This document shows positions 37,175 to 45,687 of a stretch of 64,000 bases of DNA, in pieces. Made by a program: the position numbers and the translations under genes. The notes beneath the pieces are model-generated. The model made no database searches, was not told the origin of the DNA, and was given only the letters and a program-made list of their open reading frames with translations. The DNA is from Clostridium polyendosporum. GTDB taxonomy: Bacteria > Bacillota > Clostridia > Clostridiales > Clostridiaceae. Location: positions 5,073 to 69,072 of the forward strand of contig NZ_BOPZ01000016.1 in the NCBI RefSeq assembly GCF_018332455.1, in the 5' to 3' direction. The stretch's first letter is position 1. Every line of letters begins with the position of its first letter.

Positions 37175-37414
37175 TTAGTCTGCTGAATTTGTTATTGTAA
37201 CTACCATATTTATTTCTGAACCACTATTCTCAGCTTCAGTAAACATATGTTGTAAACTATTGAAAATCTCTTCTTTTGAACCTGTAATATGTGTATTCAT
37301 AGAATTTACACTGTAATTTACATTACTATTATCTAGTGCATGAATTGCATTATTAATAGTACCTGATGCATTTGTAGTTTTTAATGGGTATACAGCAACT
37401 TCTGCAGTTATCAT
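37175..37414 (-). CDS. YkoF/MTH1187 family protein
   Basis: 79 aa with a single YkoF-type ferredoxin-like fold: MITAEVAVYPLKT at the start and the polar run HITGSKEEIFNSLQHMFTEAENSGSEINMVVTITN at its end, of which the last strand is typical. Relatives bind the HMP part of thiamine. No thiamine genes are nearby, so the ligand is unproven. AGGAGG precedes the ATG. Confidence 0.8.
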   Translation of the reverse strand: MITAEVAVYPLKTTNASGTINNAIHALDNSNVNYSVNSMNTHITGSKEEIFNSLQHMFTEAENSGSEINMVVTITNSAD

Positions 37415-37867
37415 TTTAAATTCCTCCTTACACTATTAATTATTATATTCAATAGTAGTATGAGAATATAAAAGATGAATATACCCTAGTATTCTAAATT
37501 ACAAATAAATACATTTACTGATTCACTTATATTTTTATATATACTTTTTCAATTGTACTCTTGATAATACCACCTTCTATATTTTAATGGATTTCTTGGA
37601 TTTAGTATTATTTCTTTAAAATTAATGAAATAATCTTATATATTAATATTACTTACTTATTTATTGCAATGCGTTTATTCATATAACTGATATATATCTA
37701 TATATTTACACATAAAAAATTAGATATTTAGGTGACTATTTTCTGCAATGCAATAATTTAATTAAATAACTAAAATTAATTAATTAATTATTAAAACTGA
37801 TTGGCTTTAGTCAAACTTCACTTCGTGAAATAATAGCAAATAAAAAAGCTGCATTTTATATGCAACT
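37415..37867. other. AT-rich intergenic region
   Basis: Very AT-rich between the YkoF gene and the small RHH-like gene. Apart from a dispersed element at 37790-37850 and its following terminator, I see no gene in it. Confidence 0.5.
37790..37850 (+). repeat. Dispersed element, partial copy
   Basis: Linker TAGTCAAACTT, second palindrome TTCACTTCGTGAA and tail ATAATAGCAAATAAA. The first hairpin is short (AAACTGATTGG). A terminator (AAGCTGCAT / ATGCAACTT) follows at once. No plus gene lies upstream. Confidence 0.7.
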
Positions 37868-38038
37868 TCATTTTTTTTCATTATTTTTAATTAAAAAACT
37901 ATCTAAATACTGTCTTATATGATTTTGTAAATCTTTATACATAAACCTGTTATTCTTTAATAGTTCTGATTGTTTTTCATTAATTCTAAATGTAATGTTT
38001 ACTCTAAATGCATCTTCTTGTTTTTTTCTCCCTCTCAT
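37868..38038 (-). CDS. Small ribbon-helix-helix-like protein
   Basis: 56 aa (MRGRKKQEDAFRVNITFRIN...). The basic start, a VNITFRI strand and two predicted helices (KQSELLKNN, KDLQNHIRQYLDSFL) resemble MetJ/Arc or CopG repressors and plasmid antitoxins. AGGAG lies 7 bases before the ATG. It is a single gene with a terminator-like hairpin after its stop, and no toxin gene is adjacent. The function is inferred only from pattern. Confidence 0.6.
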   Translation of the reverse strand: MRGRKKQEDAFRVNITFRINEKQSELLKNNRFMYKDLQNHIRQYLDSFLIKNNEKK

Positions 38039-38236
38039 ATGTTACTCCTACCCTATATTCATTTATCTTTAGTTCCATTTTACCATTATTTATGTTTAAG
38101 GTAATGAAGAGATTTTTTAATTAGCAAAATAAGTATTAATATAAGATTTTATTAAACTTATATACATTCAGAAGAATTCATCCTGACGTAAATAATATAA
38201 TAGTATATTTTATATTCAAATACGCAAAATACCTCC

Positions 38237-38653
38237 ATGGTAAAAAGGTTTATAATATATGGACTTTCAGGTCTTTGTGTAGAAGTTTTATGGACTGGTT
38301 TTTTTTCTGTGATGAGAGGAGATATAAAACTTACAGGCTGGACATATATCTGGATGTTTCCTATATATGGTCTTGCTATTTTTCTTGAACCAATACATGA
38401 TAGGATAAGACACCTTTCATTTATTCTAAGAGGAGGTGTTTATACTATTCTAATATTTGTGGTAGAACTTGCAAGTGGACTACTACTTAAGAAAATTCTA
38501 GGTGTCTGTCCTTGGAACTATGTAAATGAACCTCTATCAGTTTACGGTATAATTACACTAAGTTATACTCCAGTATGGTTTACTTTAAGCCTTCTATTTG
38601 AAAAGATGCACGATACTTTAATACTGATTGAACGCAGAATTAAGGAATACTAA
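38237..38653 (+). CDS. Putative ABC-transporter type IV / CmpB family membrane protein
   Basis: 138 aa with four hydrophobic segments. IYGLSGLCVEVLWTGFFS, WMFPIYGLAIFLEP and CPWNY..PLSVYGIITLSYTP match the PF06541 family. The function is unknown. No ribosome-binding site precedes the ATG (the bases there read TACCTCC), so this start is not certain or translation is unusual. A degenerate dispersed element and a terminator follow. Confidence 0.75.
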   Translation: MVKRFIIYGLSGLCVEVLWTGFFSVMRGDIKLTGWTYIWMFPIYGLAIFLEPIHDRIRHLSFILRGGVYTILIFVVELASGLLLKKILGVCPWNYVNEPLSVYGIITLSYTPVWFTLSLLFEKMHDTLILIERRIKEY

Positions 38654-38664
38654 AATTCAATATA

Positions 38665-38754
38665 AGCTTATATATCTGAATTACAAATTCAGTACGAAGT
38701 TGCGTATATATAGCTTTATCTAAATTTTACTTTATGCAACGATAACAATCGAGT
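38665..38754 (+). repeat. Dispersed element, strongly degenerate copy
   Basis: Directly after the 38653 stop. TAGCTTTATCTAAATTTTAC then ATGCAACGATAACAATCGAG aligns only loosely with the linker, second palindrome and tail. A terminator follows at 38755. Confidence 0.35.
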
Positions 38755-38789
38755 AGGAGGTAGATGATTATTTCATCTACCAACCTCTT
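38755..38789 (+). terminator. Terminator of the CmpB-family gene
   Basis: GGTAGATGA / TCATCTACC stem with flanking AGGAG..CTCTT pairing. Confidence 0.75.
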
Positions 38790-38866
38790 ATAGGCTAGTG
38801 ATTCCTAGCAAGCCCACAGTGGACTTTAACACCAATTTATTGCCCATACCGGGTACACATAGAAGT

Positions 38867-38892
38867 GACAGTGGAAGCTTCATTTCCACTGC
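38867..38892 (-). terminator. Hairpin after the thioredoxin reductase gene
   Basis: GGCAGTGGAA / TTCCACTGTC stem on the minus strand. There is little T-run, so the terminator function is probable, not sure. Confidence 0.55.
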
Positions 38893-38907
38893 CATGTTTG
38901 TTATTAA

Positions 38908-40137
38908 TTATTTAATTGCCTTTATAAGCTCTAATATATGTTCTCTGGATATGTTCCTGTCAATCTTCACCACTTTACCATTCTTTGTATAAACAAGTGT
39001 TGGTGCTTTCGTGGTCCCAAGTCTTGCTGCGAGGGTTGAATTTTTATATACATCTATTTTTTGAACCTTTACAGTTTGGTTCATTTCCTTTTCAAGCTCT
39101 TCTATAACTATCAGGTAATTCCTGCAGATTTCATCTAATGGTGACCACAGATATATGAGACCTATCTTTTCTTTTTGCATTATTTCATTTTCAAACACTT
39201 CTGATTCAGCGATATATTTTTCAGCTCCTACTCCTGCTATAGCTCCATCGCCTACTGCTGTAGCAACCTGCTTAAGCAATTTGTCTCTAACATCTCCAAC
39301 AGCAAATACACCCTCAATATTTGTTTCCATCTTTTCATTTGCCATTATATATCCCTCTGGAGTAAGATTAATCTGTCCCCTAAATATTTCAGTATTAGGA
39401 ACATAGCCTATGAACAGAAAGCATCCATCTACTTCTATTGGCTCAAGTTCACCAGACTTAACATTCTTTAAAACTACTGTATTTAATCTTTCATCTCCTT
39501 CGAAGGAATCTACTACAGTATTCCACTTAAACTCCATCTTTGGATTTTTCAATGCCTGCTCCTGTGCGATTTTATTTGCATCCATTATTCCCTTGTCGTG
39601 AATCACAGAGACAATAACCTTCTTTGCAAACTTTGTAAGGAATATTCCTTCCTCAATAGCTGCATCTCCACTGCCTATAACCATAACTGTCTTATTCGTG
39701 TAGTATGCAGCATCACAAGTGGCACAGAAAGAAATTCCTCTATCGTACAGAAAGCTTTCTTCATTTTCAGCCCTTGTAAGTCTTGGCTTTCCTCCAGTGG
39801 AGATTATAACCGACTTTGCGTGATATATTACTCTAAAGGTTTCAACTAGTTTGTCTTTTCCCTCAAGCTGAACACCCTTAACATCAGTCAGCTTAAAATT
39901 CACTCCAAAGTTTTTAGCCTGCTTATGAAATAAATTCATAAGCTCTGTACCTGTTATCCCTTCTGGGAATCCTGGATAGTTTGCTATTTCATTTGTATAG
40001 GTAGCAAGTCCACCTATTAGAGATTTTTCTATTAACAATGTCTTTAGCCTTGCCCTGCTACAGTATATTGCAGATGTCAGCCCTGATGCTCCACCACCTA
40101 TTATTACCACGTCATAATATTCATGTTTCTTTTCCAA
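38908..40137 (-). CDS. Thioredoxin reductase-like flavoprotein fused to a degenerate thioredoxin domain
   Basis: 409 aa. Residues 1-320 form a TrxR: FAD motif GGGASG at 14-19, redox CATC at 138-141, NADPH motif GSGDAA near 155, and GVFAVGDVRD. The rest (about 325-409) is thioredoxin-like with the cis-Pro KAPT (377-380), but the WCxxC is replaced by W331-SPLDEI-C338, leaving one cysteine. Base composition is richer in G+C than the surroundings. It lies after a terminator-like hairpin and at the end of the YeeE-TusA-YeeE run, so a role in sulfur or selenium reduction is inferred. Confidence 0.88.
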   Translation of the reverse strand: MEKKHEYYDVVIIGGGASGLTSAIYCSRARLKTLLIEKSLIGGLATYTNEIANYPGFPEGITGTELMNLFHKQAKNFGVNFKLTDVKGVQLEGKDKLVETFRVIYHAKSVIISTGGKPRLTRAENEESFLYDRGISFCATCDAAYYTNKTVMVIGSGDAAIEEGIFLTKFAKKVIVSVIHDKGIMDANKIAQEQALKNPKMEFKWNTVVDSFEGDERLNTVVLKNVKSGELEPIEVDGCFLFIGYVPNTEIFRGQINLTPEGYIMANEKMETNIEGVFAVGDVRDKLLKQVATAVGDGAIAGVGAEKYIAESEVFENEIMQKEKIGLIYLWSPLDEICRNYLIVIEELEKEMNQTVKVQKIDVYKNSTLAARLGTTKAPTLVYTKNGKVVKIDRNISREHILELIKAIK

Positions 40138-40188
40138 TTAAATCACCTTTATTCCCTTATTGATTTTAAGATGTAGCAATTTAAGAAA

Positions 40189-40229
40189 AACCAGGTTCTA
40201 AAGCTTAAGCTTACTTTGAAAACCTGGTT
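40189..40229 (-). terminator. Strong hairpin between YeeE-like gene and thioredoxin reductase
   Basis: GAACCAGGTT / AACCTGGTT stem followed by TTTTTC on the minus strand. It implies that the reductase gene is partly uncoupled from the transporter genes. Confidence 0.75.
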
Positions 40230-40241
40230 CATCATCTATAA

Positions 40242-40775
40242 CTATATAAAGTATTTAACTAAAAGCTTACTGCCAATCCATGCACCCAAGAATATGAATA
40301 TCCAGTATACCCAACCGTGCAGGGACATAGATGCAACTCCGCTGAATAATGCTCCGATGTTACATCCAAAGGCAATTCTTGCACCATATCCCATGAGTAA
40401 CCCGCCAAGAACTGCAGCCACTACCTGCTTCCAGGATTTTATCTTCTTAATCTTAAACTGTGAGGCCAATAGTGTAGCTAAAAATGCTCCTGCTATTATT
40501 CCTATATTCGATACAGAATGTAAATCATCGATAAATCTACCACTTATAGCTACTGCATGAGCCTTCTGCTGAAAATAGAACCATTTTTCAGGATGACCGC
40601 CAAGTGCCTGATATAACCATGCCCCCCAATAGGAGAATGGCGTAGTTACTCCCCATGCCTTGGCTGTTGAAGAAAACATAGCTATATTTATAAGACCTAA
40701 TAATACAGCACCTGTAGTATACGTCCACGGCTCTTTTAATAACTTTTTATAATAAACACTATTTTTAATATCCAC
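40242..40775 (-). CDS. YeeE/YedE family sulfur transporter, second half
   Basis: 177 aa with about four membrane segments, and the motif GARIAFGCNIGALFSGV that carries a transport cysteine in YeeE proteins. It is shorter than full-length YeeE and pairs with the 219-aa gene at 41100 on the other side of tusA. Together they resemble the two halves of a TsuA-like thiosulfate or YedE-like transporter. The G+C content is visibly raised (26 of 60 bases at 40321-40380). Confidence 0.87.
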   Translation of the reverse strand: MDIKNSVYYKKLLKEPWTYTTGAVLLGLINIAMFSSTAKAWGVTTPFSYWGAWLYQALGGHPEKWFYFQQKAHAVAISGRFIDDLHSVSNIGIIAGAFLATLLASQFKIKKIKSWKQVVAAVLGGLLMGYGARIAFGCNIGALFSGVASMSLHGWVYWIFIFLGAWIGSKLLVKYFI

Positions 40776-40809
40776 TATTCCCCCCCCTGTTTAATCTATA
40801 AGGAAATCA

Positions 40810-41037
40810 TTACTTTGTTTTTTCTATATATACTTCCCACTGTCCATCGTCAACTTCTTCAATATCTACATTATGCCCTTCTTTTCTTGCCCATTCCGGT
40901 ATATTTTTCATTGCACAGCTGTGGTCAATATCCACTATAAGCACATCTCCAACCTTTAAAGCTCCAAGTTTCTTCTGAGTCTTAATAAGCGGCACTGGAC
41001 ATGCCTCTCCTAAACAATCCAATCTATGTTCTGGCAT
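40810..41037 (-). CDS. TusA/SirA-like sulfurtransferase
   Basis: 75 aa, almost the minimal TusA fold. The CPVP motif (LGEACPVPLIKTQ) provides the persulfide cysteine, and a long ferredoxin-like strand follows (DVLIVDIDHSCAMKN). It is encoded between two YeeE-type transporter halves, as in the thiosulfate TsuAB and YedEF arrangements, so it probably receives sulfur from the incoming anion. Confidence 0.92.
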   Translation of the reverse strand: MPEHRLDCLGEACPVPLIKTQKKLGALKVGDVLIVDIDHSCAMKNIPEWARKEGHNVDIEEVDDGQWEVYIEKTK

Positions 41038-41099
41038 AATAAAACCTCCTAATTATTTCGATATAAATAAACTTTACTAATTTTCAATTTTGAATTTAG

Positions 41100-41759
41100 C
41101 TATTCATTTGATTTTCTGTTTCCAAACCAGTCAGCAAAAATATATATAGCTAGTAAAAGACCAAACTGTATAATTAGTGCTGGCACCCATCCTATAACTT
41201 CAGGAAGAAATATACCCTTCTTGGGCATGAATGTATTATTCCACCAACCAAAATTCTTAGCTCCCCATAGTGATCCTATTATGAAAAACACCAGTGCGAG
41301 CATCTGCATAAGGAATCCTTCCCCTACTCTCATAAGAGTTCCTGAAGCACATCCTCCTGCAATTACCATCCCTATACCAAACATTGTTGCTCCAACTATT
41401 GTGTGGATACCAACCGGAGAAATATTACCTGGTACAGCAACATTTTTAAGTACAGAACTATACTGGATAGCCGCAAAGCCTACTGAAGCAACTGCAATAG
41501 CTATTACTACTCCCTTTGTCAACGAAGTACTTCCTGTTAAAACAGGATCTCTTAACGAAGCGGTGAAACAGAACCTTGATCTTTGAAGAGTAAATCCCAA
41601 TGCAACCCCAAACGTCCACATCAACGCTGCTTTTGGCGAGCTGTTTGCAATGAAGTATCCAGCACCCACAATACAGATGAACAATGCAATTCCGAATGGA
41701 ATTTGACTAACTCTTTTCTTCTTTACTCTTTTTGGGATTGAGGTTTTAATCTCTGTCAT
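41100..41759 (-). CDS. YeeE/YedE family sulfur transporter, first half
   Basis: 219 aa with about five to six membrane segments, a basic N-terminus, RSRFCFTASLRDP and GGCASGTLMRVGEG. The Cys-containing loops are the signature of YeeE/YedE. It is the first gene of the operon, which continues with tusA and the second half. No selD or other selenium gene is visible, so thiosulfate is the more likely substrate (inference). Confidence 0.9.
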   Translation of the reverse strand: MTEIKTSIPKRVKKKRVSQIPFGIALFICIVGAGYFIANSSPKAALMWTFGVALGFTLQRSRFCFTASLRDPVLTGSTSLTKGVVIAIAVASVGFAAIQYSSVLKNVAVPGNISPVGIHTIVGATMFGIGMVIAGGCASGTLMRVGEGFLMQMLALVFFIIGSLWGAKNFGWWNNTFMPKKGIFLPEVIGWVPALIIQFGLLLAIYIFADWFGNRKSNE

Positions 41760-41825
41760 TTGATTGGTCTCCTTTCCATTTAATGTAGTTACATATATTT
41801 AATTTAGTTTGTTATTAACATATTA

Positions 41826-42599
41826 TTAAATCTCAACTACAGTACCGTCCTCAAAAACCTTAGCTCTAAATAGAGTTCCACTTCCTCCATTAGCCATCAT
41901 TGATTTAGACTTAGCTATAATTGAAAAGTATTTCTTTCCATTTTCATATCTAATTTGTGGGTCATATGCATATGCAATATCCGGATTGTTACCGTATTTT
42001 TTAATGGCATATTGGATAGCTTTTTCAACAGTAAATTCTTTTTTCTTTTGCTCTTCTTCTGCTTTTTTATCAGCTTCTATTTTAGCTAATTCATCATTCA
42101 TTCTTTTTACTATTTCAGCTAATTTGCCTCTTTGTTCATCACTTAAATGCTTGCCATTAAGTTCTTGTGATAGAGCTTTGGCTTCATCATACTTTTTATC
42201 ATTAACCAATATATTTAGCTTTTCTATACTTTGATTTATTTCAGCTATAGTCTGTTGAGCATCTTTTATGTCAGCTTTAAGTTTATCAATATCATCTTTT
42301 ATAGAAAGATTCATATACTTCTCATTTATACCTTCTACTAGTTTTTTAGACTCATCAAGATTGTTGTTATCATAAGCTTTTTTAGCCTTTAAGTATCCAT
42401 CAATAATATCTTTTAATTCCTTAGCTTCTTTATTATTACTGTCTTCATCTAACGCTAATTGAAATGATGCTACTGCTTTATCGTACTCTTTATTAGATAG
42501 TTCTAATTTCCCTTGCTCTATAGCCTTATCAGCAAGTCTACTTGAACAACCAGTAAAAATAACTATACAAAATATAAGTATTGATAAATATTTTTTCAC
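41826..42599 (-). CDS. Lipoprotein with TPR-like/coiled-coil region
   Basis: 257 aa starting at GTG 42599, chosen because GGAGG lies 8 bases upstream. It has a signal peptide ending in the lipobox FTGC, then a TPR-like stretch (SNKEYDKAVASFQLALDEDSNNKEAKELK), long coiled charged helices (about 80-190) and a small C-terminal strand domain (AYDPQIRYENGKKYFSIIA). The protein is anchored outside the membrane. Its function is unknown. Confidence 0.85.
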   Translation of the reverse strand: MKKYLSILIFCIVIFTGCSSRLADKAIEQGKLELSNKEYDKAVASFQLALDEDSNNKEAKELKDIIDGYLKAKKAYDNNNLDESKKLVEGINEKYMNLSIKDDIDKLKADIKDAQQTIAEINQSIEKLNILVNDKKYDEAKALSQELNGKHLSDEQRGKLAEIVKRMNDELAKIEADKKAEEEQKKKEFTVEKAIQYAIKKYGNNPDIAYAYDPQIRYENGKKYFSIIAKSKSMMANGGSGTLFRAKVFEDGTVVEI

Positions 42600-43046
42600 T
42601 TGTAATTCCTCCATCCATTACTCTTTTACACAATTTGCAATGATTTTAAATATTCTATCAACACTTTATATTATGAAACATATCCTCACAAACATGACTC
42701 AATAAATTATTCTTTCTGGTCTTTGTCTTATGCTCTACTGGTATAATGATTATTTATGCTACTGCAATAAGTAAAAACCTATACACGCTTAGATAAATGT
42801 ACTTTTATTCGTATTTAAATAAGGCATTTTCCACTTCACAATCTACAACTTCTTCTTTTGAATTAAAGGTGATCCTATTATTAAACTTAAAATACCGAAC
42901 AGATATACAAAATTAATTTGCATAATATTAACAATAAGTAAGGAGATTGAGTAAATTTTATGTTGTTGGTTATATGTTGGTTATATCAAGTCATATTAAT
43001 TAATAGGAATAGTTTGATAAATTGAAATCTAAACATGGAGGTAGCA
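42600..43046. other. Intergenic region
   Basis: About 447 bases. A 26-codon frame on the minus strand near 42840-42920 (ending SLIIGSPLIQKKKL) has no ribosome site, so I do not call it. A tandem TTGGTTATA repeat occurs near 42965. Otherwise I see nothing beyond the presumed promoters. Confidence 0.45.
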
Positions 43047-43805
43047 ATGAAATTAAATATTATTTTTAATTTACTTACTATGAGTTCTGCAATTGCAGCA
43101 CTTTTTTTAGAAAGTAATGAACAAGTCAAGATAATTGCTATAATAATTGCTATAATATCAGGGTTAACTTCTTTGATCATTTCTATTGAAAATCATCAAC
43201 AAACTGAATATTTTAAAGGAATGTCAGAGAGTATTATAAAATGTATGTCTCCAAAGTCTGAAATGATTGAGTTTATACGACAAACAGTAATTCCGGTAAT
43301 AACTGGAAAGGAATCAACTGGCAGGTCAATATGGCTTAGGAATGGAGATTTTGTATTTTTGTATGAAAATGAAAAAAACAGAACAGATATTGATTTTGCG
43401 GTTTTTATAGAATCTGGTGATATAATGAGGTTATATGTAACTCCGGATAAAATATTAAAAAAGAAAATTAATGAAACATTTATGTCCAAATGGACTAAGG
43501 ATGAAAGTATTGAAACTGACTGGAATATAATTATTTCAAAAATTGCTTCTTACTGTGCGGCAGCATTAGGTGCCTTAGAATATTCACAATATTACGACCA
43601 CTTAGCGTTTGATATTAATTATCATGAAAAAATACTCGGAATAATTTTCTATGATGAAAATGATAGTATAATTTTCAAGTTAGAACTATGTAACGAAGAT
43701 GAACTCAGAGCATTTTTAAAGATTAAACCCATTGATAGATTTTTCTATATACTAGATATTTTAAATGCAGCAATAAAGGATGGTATAAAGTGGGGACAAA
43801 AATAG
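43047..43805 (+). CDS. Membrane-anchored protein of unknown function
   Basis: 252 aa from the ATG at 43047, which has GGAGG 6 bases upstream. Two N-terminal hydrophobic segments (FNLLTMSSAIAALFL and KIIAIIIAIISGLTSLI) are followed by a soluble domain rich in strands and aromatic residues (RSIWLRNGDFVFLYENEKNR, DIDFAVFIESGDIMRLYV). I recognise no family or catalytic motif. It is a lone gene with a strong terminator, flanked by intergenic DNA. Confidence 0.65.
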   Translation: MKLNIIFNLLTMSSAIAALFLESNEQVKIIAIIIAIISGLTSLIISIENHQQTEYFKGMSESIIKCMSPKSEMIEFIRQTVIPVITGKESTGRSIWLRNGDFVFLYENEKNRTDIDFAVFIESGDIMRLYVTPDKILKKKINETFMSKWTKDESIETDWNIIISKIASYCAAALGALEYSQYYDHLAFDINYHEKILGIIFYDENDSIIFKLELCNEDELRAFLKIKPIDRFFYILDILNAAIKDGIKWGQK

Positions 43806-43881
43806 CTTAAAAATAATTTATAGTATTAGTATAAAGTTATAGTCAGAACGCACCAGTGACTTACAAGGGTGTTACTGAAAG

Positions 43882-43916
43882 TAATAAACCGTACACATAT
43901 TTTGTACGGTTTATTA
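43882..43916 (+). terminator. Terminator of the 43047 gene
   Basis: AATAAACCGTACA / TGTACGGTTTATT stem and T-run. Confidence 0.9.
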
Positions 43917-44033
43917 TTTGTAGAATTTATCATTAAAGACAAGTCATATTAACATCCTCACCCCAAAACTATATAACTTACATTTTTTAGGTAGGCACTT
44001 TTTAAGGCACTTTTATATTTTTACAAATAAAAA

Positions 44034-44059
44034 GAGTTCCAGTAAAATTACTGAAACCC
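44034..44059 (-). terminator. tRNA-Arg(ACG) terminator
   Basis: GGGTTTCAGT / ACTGGAACTC stem with wobble pairs then TTTTTATTTG on the minus strand. Confidence 0.75.
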
Positions 44060-44071
44060 TTCATGTTACTA

Positions 44072-44148
44072 TGGTGCGGCGGAGAGGATTCGAACCCCCG
44101 ACCAACTGGTTCGTAGCCAGCTACTCTATCCAACTGAGCTACCGCCGC
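44072..44148 (-). tRNA. tRNA-Arg(ACG)
   Basis: Acceptor GCGGCGG / CCGCCGC, D-loop AGCTCAGTTGG, anticodon loop CTACGAA (anticodon ACG), T-loop TTCGAAT and encoded CCA. It reads CGN after A34-to-I conversion by TadA (29812). Confidence 0.97.
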
Positions 44149-44169
44149 ATATATTAATTTAACATATCT

Positions 44170-44198
44170 ATCTTAACATAAATATATATATAAATCAA
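44170..44198 (-). promoter_or_regulatory. Promoter of tRNA-Arg(ACG)
   Basis: TTGATT (44193-44198), 17-base spacer and TAAGAT (44170-44175) on the minus strand. Confidence 0.65.
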
Positions 44199-44258
44199 TA
44201 AAAAGAATGGAAGGATGTCCAATCGCATAAACATCTCTTCTATATTATATGCATAAAT

Positions 44259-45515
44259 CTATATTAATGCACTTATTAATAGCGTTATATTTAAAATACT
44301 TACTATTATTCCTATAATCCAAAGTACTATGTTTTGTAACTTGCTATTCTTATATTGTCCCATAACTTTTTCTGATGATGTTAGATATATCTGAGTAAAT
44401 ATAGTAATTGGCAGCTGAATACTAAGCAGCATTTGTGAATATACCAATCCTTTAAACGGGTTTGATATAAAGAAGATTATAGCCATTGCTAAAAGTATAG
44501 TTATTAACACACCAATCTTTGTATGTCTATCACTTATATCATAAGGTTCTCCAAATAATCCTGCAAAGATTGATCCTCCAGCCATTCCAGCAGTAACACT
44601 GGATGATATACCTGAGAATAGTAAAGCTATAGCAAAAACTACCGCTGCTGCATTTCCAAGAAGAGGCTTAAGCATAATTTGAGCTTGTTCTAATTCTGTA
44701 ACAATAATGCCCTTTGAAAAAAAAGATACAGCCACAAGAATCATAGCACTATTTATAGCCCATCCTATTAACATTGAAAATAATGTATCTAAAAATTCAT
44801 ATTTAAGCTGCTTCTCCATAACAGACTTATCTTTAAGGTTCCATTGTCTGCTCTGAATAATCTCTGAATGAAGAAATAAGTTATGAGGCATTACTACAGC
44901 TCCAAGTACACTCATAATTATAGGAAGAGACCCATCTGGGAACGAAGGTGTTACCCATCCATTTATAGCTTCTCCCCAACTAACATTTACTAAATACACT
45001 TCAAATATAAATGCTAATCCTATTAAAGAAACGAATCCTATAACTAGTTTTTCTATCTTTCTATATGAATTTGAAAATAACATCCATAATACCACTGCTG
45101 CTGACATTATGGCACCTATTCTTAGAGGTATTGCAAACAAAAGCCTTAGTGCTATAGAAGCCCCTAATATCTCTGCCATAGCAGTACCTACTGAAGCTAA
45201 TAGAGCTGAACCTATAATTGTATTTCTTAATTTTGATTTAATGTGTTTAGTTGTGGCTTCTGGTATACATAGTCCTGTAACTATTCCTAAATGTGCTGCA
45301 TTATGCTGTAAAACTATAAGCATTATAGTTGACAATGTCACCATCCATAAAAGCTTATACCCGTAAGATGAACCTGCCGCTATATTTGATGCCCAGTTAC
45401 CAGGATCAATGAATCCTACTGTGACAATCAAGCCTGGACCTATATACTTAAAAAAATCATGAGCTGTTAATTTAGGTGTATGATTTTCTTTACTTAACCA
45501 ATTTTTATATTTCAT
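44259..45515 (-). CDS. mntH: Nramp family divalent metal transporter
   Basis: 418 aa with about eleven membrane segments. The metal-site motifs are canonical: DPGNWASNIAAG in the first segment and VVMPHNLFLHS in the sixth. It takes up Mn2+ and probably Fe2+ with protons. GGGGGG lies 5-7 bases before the ATG. No MntR box or yybP-ykoY riboswitch was seen upstream. It diverges from degV. Confidence 0.93.
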   Translation of the reverse strand: MKYKNWLSKENHTPKLTAHDFFKYIGPGLIVTVGFIDPGNWASNIAAGSSYGYKLLWMVTLSTIMLIVLQHNAAHLGIVTGLCIPEATTKHIKSKLRNTIIGSALLASVGTAMAEILGASIALRLLFAIPLRIGAIMSAAVVLWMLFSNSYRKIEKLVIGFVSLIGLAFIFEVYLVNVSWGEAINGWVTPSFPDGSLPIIMSVLGAVVMPHNLFLHSEIIQSRQWNLKDKSVMEKQLKYEFLDTLFSMLIGWAINSAMILVAVSFFSKGIIVTELEQAQIMLKPLLGNAAAVVFAIALLFSGISSSVTAGMAGGSIFAGLFGEPYDISDRHTKIGVLITILLAMAIIFFISNPFKGLVYSQMLLSIQLPITIFTQIYLTSSEKVMGQYKNSKLQNIVLWIIGIIVSILNITLLISALI

Positions 45516-45687
45516 TTAAATCCCCCCTGATTGAATTTATAATATTATTAAATTAATATAATCTAAAATCTCTATTTTAAGCAGGTATTTTGTTATGCGT
45601 CGTATAAATATATATATTATAAATATTATTTAAAATAATGAATTTATGTATAAAACTTATTAACTTTATTAGTAAAGGAGATGTATA

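Noticed and set aside
38798-38992. 64-codon plus-strand frame downstream of the CmpB-family gene
   Set aside because: It overlaps the 3' end of the thioredoxin reductase gene and a hairpin. No homology pattern and no ribosome site.
42835-42920. 26-codon minus-strand frame ending in SLIIGSPLIQKKKL
   Set aside because: It is too short and has no ribosome-binding site. It could be a remnant, but this cannot be shown.
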